The notes under the pieces: model-generated
What the model was told of the DNA's origin: nothing
Databases searched by the model: none
What the model saw: only the letters and a program-made list of their open reading frames with translations
In this document: one piece after another, positions 58,955 to 64,000 of the stretch
How the letters are laid out: every line of letters begins with the position of its first letter
How positions within the stretch are numbered: position 1 is the stretch's first letter
Translations under genes and position numbers: made by a program
Assembly: GCA_025677825.1 (NCBI GenBank)
Contig: JAIXMO010000058.1
Span: 104,775 to 168,774 of the forward strand
DNA: 64,000 bases
Direction: 5' to 3'
Origin: Helicostylum pulchrum
Taxonomy: Eukaryota; Mucoromycota; Mucoromycetes; Mucorales; Mucoraceae

Positions 58955-58975
58955 GGCTTATAGGGTGAAATAAAG
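58955..58975 (-). repeat. Solo copy of the MITE-like terminal motif
   Basis: The inverse reads CTTTATTTCACCCTATAAGC, matching the 54823 end of the small inverted-repeat element over about 19 of 20 bases allowing its 3-base insertion. Confidence 0.5.
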
Positions 58976-59073
58976 GTGTGCGTTTTGCCGGGTTGGAAGT
59001 CAGAACACGTGATTTAAAAAAGAAGGAGGAAATTTCTATGTGATGAGCAGTGAGCAAAAACAGTTTTTATTTT

Positions 59074-61261
59074 CTATATGTGATGAGGGGATGTATGCGT
59101 AGACTTTAACTTTTGAACACGAATATCAAATGCGTCCTTATTAGGAACTTCTTTACATGCTCTACTATACACGATATTAGCCATTTGAAATTTCTTTTGA
59201 GAATAGAGATAAGCGAGGTAAGAAATATAGGTTCCTAAAGAATAAAAATAAATAAATCAGAAACATGTATATAAGATATTAAAATATACAATACCTTCTT
59301 TATCATCTTCTAAGCGAGTAGTTCTATCATATAAATATTCTACAAATTCAGGTCCAGTCTTTGCATCACCATATTTATTTTCGATTTCGATACACTTCAT
59401 AAAGAATGAATAAGTAGGATAAAAGTTCTTGATAATATTTTTATACACAGTTCTAGCAAAGTCAATACCCTTAGCTTTAGCAGCCCATTCAACAACGCTT
59501 GATTGTAACATTTGTTTGATATAATTACGATCAGCAGAGCTAGCAAGGACAGAAGGTAATAAAAGTGTTGTCTTTTCACAAGCCTTAAAGAACAACTTTT
59601 CTGTTTCTTCTAAATCAAGTACCTGTCTTTTACTTTGAGCAAGAACACAGTCCTTATACTCCGTCCACAATAAAAGAGAATCAGGGTTTAATTCTAAAGC
59701 GCGATTATATAACTCCAGTTGTTCTTCATCATCAGAAGCAAATTCAGCACGTTTGATCCAAAGTTTAACAGAGCCAGGAAATACCTCAAGGCCTTGTTTA
59801 ACAATACATTCAATATCTTCCTTTTCTTCTTTAATATCTACCATAAATGATGTCCATAACTCGTACAGTTCCACGGAAATTTTGTTTGCTTTTTTACATG
59901 CCTTAAAAGTCTTTTGTAATAATTTACAGAGGTATAATTTCAAGTTTGCTTCCGATACAAGTGAGAACCAGTTTAATAAGAACTTGACATATTGTTCCCA
60001 CATTTCAGATACATTCAATTCCTTTAAAGCTTCATCAAATTCCTCTACACACAACTTTAATGCAGGAATAAAAGCTGGTTCATTTACTGAAATATATTGT
60101 GTCTTTTTCCCTTCTTCCTTCTTTGTAATAACAAACAGATGTCTAGCAGCAAGGAATCCACGGGCAGCAGGCGCGTTACTCATATCACGGCGAATAGTAT
60201 CATAAACATGTTGAATATGTGTTTCTGTATTGGTGAATTCACGATAAATATCTACAAACTTTTTACGGAACTCGATATCGTTAGGGATTGTATCAATAGC
60301 ATTATCGTAAATAATCTTTGCTAAAAGACCTTGAAGGATAGGGTTATTACTTTCTTCTAATTTAGCTATATCCTTTTCGTCCAATGTTCTTTTCTTTTTC
60401 TCTTCATCATCATCATCTTCATCTTCCTTCCATTTAGATGCATCTTCACCGGTAACAGCAGGTAATTGAATTGTATTATCATCAGAAATTTCATTATCTA
60501 CTTCCATAGCGTCCTCTCCCCTTTCTCCTTCAATACCAAGTACACGTCTTCTAAGCTTAATCTTTTCAATATAAATTAATTCTAAACGGAAATATTCGTG
60601 CCATAATTGTTGGTTTTGGGGCATTAAACGAAGAGCACGTTGTAACAAAATTCGTGCTGCTGCCATATTAGAATTGTATTCGTTTTCCCAAGTAGCTGCC
60701 ATAATCCACAACGAAGCATTCATAGGGTGAAATTGAATTGCTCTACACATGTCGAAAAAAAATCAATATCCTCTCTATTTTTTTTAAAAATAAAATACTT
60801 ACTGTACAAAAATACCAGATAAAATATTATTGGCCTTATTCTTTTTAGCATAATCAATGTATTGTAACCAAAGTGATATATCACCAGTAAATTTAGTAGT
60901 AGCTCTTCTGAATAAATTATAAATTCTTCTAGCTCCAGAATATTGTAAATGATCTCCTTTCAAAGCATCCTGTAAACCTAAACGCTTGATTCTTTTTCTA
61001 CGAAGATCTTCAAGATTAATTTCATACTCGATACTTCTCAAGAAATCAATTTTTTGTTTAATACGACGTTGTAAAGCATATTCGAAATTAGTTCTCTTTT
61101 TAATAATCGATTTGATTTCAACCTAACAAAAATAAGAGTTTAGTATTTACATTAACTTGTAAAAAAAAACTACTACTAACAGGTGAAAAAATATGTTTCT
61201 TCTCAAGAGCCTCAAGCTCTGGGATCATACGCTCGAGGTAATATTGTACTGATTCAGCCAT
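59074..61261 (-). CDS. UTP6: U3 snoRNP-associated protein UTP6 (SSU processome)
   Basis: Four exons (61261-61181, 61122-60803, 60742-59295, 59234-59074) join to 669 residues, a little longer than human UTP6. The N-terminus AESVQYYLERMIPELEALEK plus FEYALQRRIKQKIDFLRSIE and INLEDLRRKRIKRLG are the diagnostic UTP6 opening. HAT repeats follow: RIYNLFRRATTKFTGDISLW, AIQFHPMNASLWIMAATWEN and ALRLMPQNQQLWHEYFRLEL, then after an acidic insertion (EDDDDEEKKKRTLDEKDIAK) another series (VKLWIKRAEFASDDEEQLEL, ALELNPDSLLLWTEY). UTP6 is a UTP-B complex subunit needed for 18S pre-rRNA processing in the nucleolus. Its upstream region is short: 131 bp to the stop of the CorA gene. Confidence 0.93.
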
Positions 61262-61392
61262 TGTTATATTTTTTTTATTATAAAAAAAAAACTGTTATTA
61301 AAGCAGTTTTTTTTATTTAAAATGTGTCAAAAAAAAAAAGGAAACCCTGTGACTTTGGTTTTCCACCAAGCCACTGAGGTTTTTACTTATAA

Positions 61393-63102
61393 TTAAAGCA
61401 AACCAACTCGTTTACCAAATACAAGACAAGCAGTACAGTATAAAGCCATACCACCTAAAATCCAAAAGAAATAAACTTTATCACCATAAGCTTCACCAGG
61501 TACTCTCACATTCATACCCCATAAACCACCTACCAGTGTTAATGGAATAAAAACTGTAGCAAGAAACGTCAATCGATTCATTACGTTGTTTGTCATATTA
61601 TACGTTTGTGATAATTCTAAATTCACTTGTGCCAGATAATTGGTATGAGCTCGATGTAAGATACGATCATAATGATTTATATTTTGCAACATGGTAACAA
61701 CGTGATCTTGAATATCGCCCAAATACAACAATACATCATTAATTGTTTTCTTTTCGCTCATTACATTATATACTGGTGAGTTCGTGGCAGTATTTACTTT
61801 TGATTGCATAGAAGTAGGTACTTTTGTTGGATTTAAATGAGCAGTCATCAATGCATGATTTACCTGCTGAGGGAAAGTATGCTGTTTTTGTTCTAATTCC
61901 CTAGTTTTATCTTCATACCGTTTCATTAAACTTTTAATGACATCCAATTTGGAGCCAAGTAATCTAGCTAATTGTGTAGATTTCTTTCTGCATCGACTAA
62001 TACGTCTCAACATATCTCCTTGTTCTGATTTCTTTAACAGTAATGAAAGTTCATCAATCGAGATAGCTTCTATCTCTACTTGCAAGATAATAGGTGCAAA
62101 GCTATCGGTGACTGCGTCAATTAAAGCATAGTTGAGCCAATCTGGTGTAATCAACATGTACTCCTTTAGTTGATCCGACCGATCTCTTACCGTATTACAA
62201 TGTTGCGATCTTTTAAAATGAAACTATTTTTTTTTTTATATGTGTATCAGTAAATATATATATATCGAAAAAATAACTTACGGTAAGTAATCCTTCTTTA
62301 AAAATCAAGGTATAAAAGTTAAAAGGTCGGAATTGATCAGAGACAGGGTCGATATCAAGTGCTCTAAAACATACAAACGTATAATTAGGAAATAGTTCTA
62401 CTTTTTCTCTAGGTTCTTGTGCTTGAATATCTTCTGTTGTTAAAGGATGAATACGAAAAGTCTACACTTATATATATAAAAAAAGCATTAGAAGAAAAAG
62501 AATAAGCAATGTATACACATATTTACCTTGCTTAGAATTCTCATTTCTTCTTCAGAAGGAGATAAAACATCAACCCACCACCCTTTTGAAGCGACAACAG
62601 CTTCTAAAGCACGTTGTCCTTCCTCAGTTAACAACTTTTCCAACTTTACAGCAAGTTTTGTTGCAAGCTTTTGAGTCGAATAAATATTAAAACGTACACC
62701 AGCTGGAGCTAAATCACCATACTTTGATTGCCCATACAATTGATTTTGTCTACTTAGTGTTCTTGAAAGTTTCAATGTACCTGTAGATAATTTACGAGTA
62801 TGGTCTTGTACCATCTGCTGAAAGGCTTCCATATCAACAGGGTCATCTCTACTAGCTTGAAAACGAGGATACAAGACATCGGTTTTTACGTCTTGTTCAT
62901 CGTTTGTCCAACATTCTTTTTCGGTCAAGAAACTACCATGTAAACTAGACGCCTTGTGTTTTTTTGTAGTGGTAGTGGGTGAAACGGGGACTGGTTCGAA
63001 TTCGTAACTGGCGTTTCGGAAAGTTGGAAGGTAATTAGGGTATTCTGTACCTGTAGAAGTACATACCGTACCTCTTCTACGTAATGTAGAGGAATCAGCC
63101 AT
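61393..63102 (-). CDS. CorA-type divalent metal ion transporter
   Basis: Three exons (63102-62527, 62461-62282, 62223-61393) give 528 residues. A Ser/Thr-rich cytosolic N-terminus is followed by the CorA regulatory domain (GWWVDVLSPSEEEMRILSK, FRIHPLTTEDIQAQEPREKV, FVCFRALD), a long helical stalk (LARLLGSKLDVIKSLMKRYE; LLYLGDIQDHVVTMLQNINH) and two membrane helices at the end. The selectivity motif GMN is present at residues 488-490 (VGGLWGMNVRVPG). Fungal CorA relatives include Alr/Mnr2 magnesium transporters and ZntB-like members; the conserved GMN favours Mg2+ or a related cation. Plasma membrane or vacuole cannot be told apart from sequence. Confidence 0.92.
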
Positions 63103-64000
63103 AATGCTTTTAAAAAAATGAAGTGGAAAGAAGAACAAATTTTAAAAAAAATGATGTCGGTCTAATGATGGCGGGACCGCTTAGAATCAACATCAGCCTA
63201 TCGTTTCTCTTACGTGTCAACAAAAATAGCGTATGAGAGAGAGGGAGAGTATGAACAGCGTAATTTTTTTTTCAGGTACTGATAGGAAATAGTAGGTTGC
63301 TTACAATTTATAAGACTTGGTGTAGGAGTATATATTAATAGTCGTTAAACCATATTACGTAAAATTCATCATAAAAATTAATTAGAAATGCTCTGTAACG
63401 ATCAAACGGTACATCCTACTTGTTGTATTGGGTCTTTTCGAACCTATTGTTTTAGTAAACTACTGTATTCAATTCTCTTCTTGACTATAGTAACCAGCTT
63501 CAGACGTTCTAGGAGGGATTACGGGGAAAAGGACTTGATTTTATTTTTATTGAGAATCATTAAGCCAAAACAGGTTATTTTTTTTTACGCAAAGTTTTAG
63601 AGAATGAAACCCCCTAAAACACTTCCGAGATTTTTTTTACTTACACGTTTAAGTTTTGGCCGTATGATATCAATGCCCAATATATACCAAACTTTGATAC
63701 GCTGATCAGACGAATGTCTTCTCGATCATATTTGACGAAGCCAAAGTCCATTATCTCCTTACACTTAAATTCATCAGCGGCTGGGATGTTAAGTATAACT
63801 GATTATCAATTATTTTTGACAAGAAAAACGACCATATACCCATATCCACTGTGTAAAAAGAGAAAATTCGTTCATAGTTGGAGCTCCCGAATAAGTTCAG
63901 TATTTGAGATGTGTTTTATTTTATTATTACCTGGGCGATTAGAAAAAAGAAAAGGTATTGCCCAATAGAAAATTAATATTTAGCTCGCGGTACACATGAA
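63103..64000. other. Terminal intergenic region
   Basis: CorA promoter side, then AT-rich sequence. On the minus strand at about 63650-63790 a short stretch reads EFKCKEIMDFGFVKYDREDI and IRLISVSKFGIYWALISYGQ before a GTAAGT; it may be an exon or relic of a gene lying beyond the window or decayed, but it is too short to call. Confidence 0.4.

Noticed and set aside
63388..63968. Two short plus-strand frames at the window end
   Set aside because: No motif, unusual composition and no splice connection; listed only as intergenic sequence.

Overview
The window is nuclear DNA from a filamentous fungus, most likely an early-diverging Mucoromycota species (Mucorales-like). Evidence: AT-rich sequence, many short GT-AG introns (mostly 50-90 nt, donors usually GTAAGT), long homopolymers, fungal housekeeping genes, and mobile-element relics of types frequent in that group. 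Exon joins were made by hand from splice signals, reading frame and family resemblance. Family calls rest on recognised motifs; no search was run.

Layout. 0.2-12.9 kb is a dense host block: ABCF ATPase (ARB1 type), SLX1 nuclease, HOG1/p38 MAP kinase, a double-bromodomain protein, a basic hypothetical protein, a METTL21-like methyltransferase and a secreted agmatinase-like ureohydrolase. 13.1-20.1 kb is a nested transposon: a Tc1/mariner element with recognisable inverted termini was split by a non-LTR (LINE) retrotransposon, and both are broken. After an omega-like GST (21.1-22.0 kb) comes a decayed Fanzor (eukaryotic TnpB-like, RuvC RNA-guided nuclease family) gene at 22.6-24.7 kb. 26.8-39.4 kb returns to host genes: a hypothetical protein, a large secreted tandem-repeat protein, a small acidic protein and a ZNFX1-type helicase with an RZ finger.

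39.7-45.3 kb is a second mobile-element cluster: a short element with long terminal inverted repeats carrying an OTU-protease ORF, a DDE transposase relic, a diverged direct repeat and a zinc-knuckle fragment. 45.9-54.7 kb is host again: Bax-inhibitor family protein, RAX1-like RGS membrane protein, a multi-pass membrane protein, an HP1 homologue, a TMEM19/DUF92 protein and proteasome subunit alpha3. 54.8-58.9 kb holds an inverted-repeat element, a second, divergent TnpB/Fanzor-like relic and a MULE-like transposase remnant. The window closes with UTP6 (SSU processome) and a CorA-type metal transporter.

The host genes are unrelated housekeeping functions with no operon logic. A ZNFX1-type helicase and an HP1 reader, both belonging to families used in small-RNA and heterochromatin silencing, lie within 15 kb of each other among silenced-looking transposons; that is suggestive context, not evidence of linkage. 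The two RuvC nuclease relics of clearly different subtype in one 64-kb window are the most unusual content.
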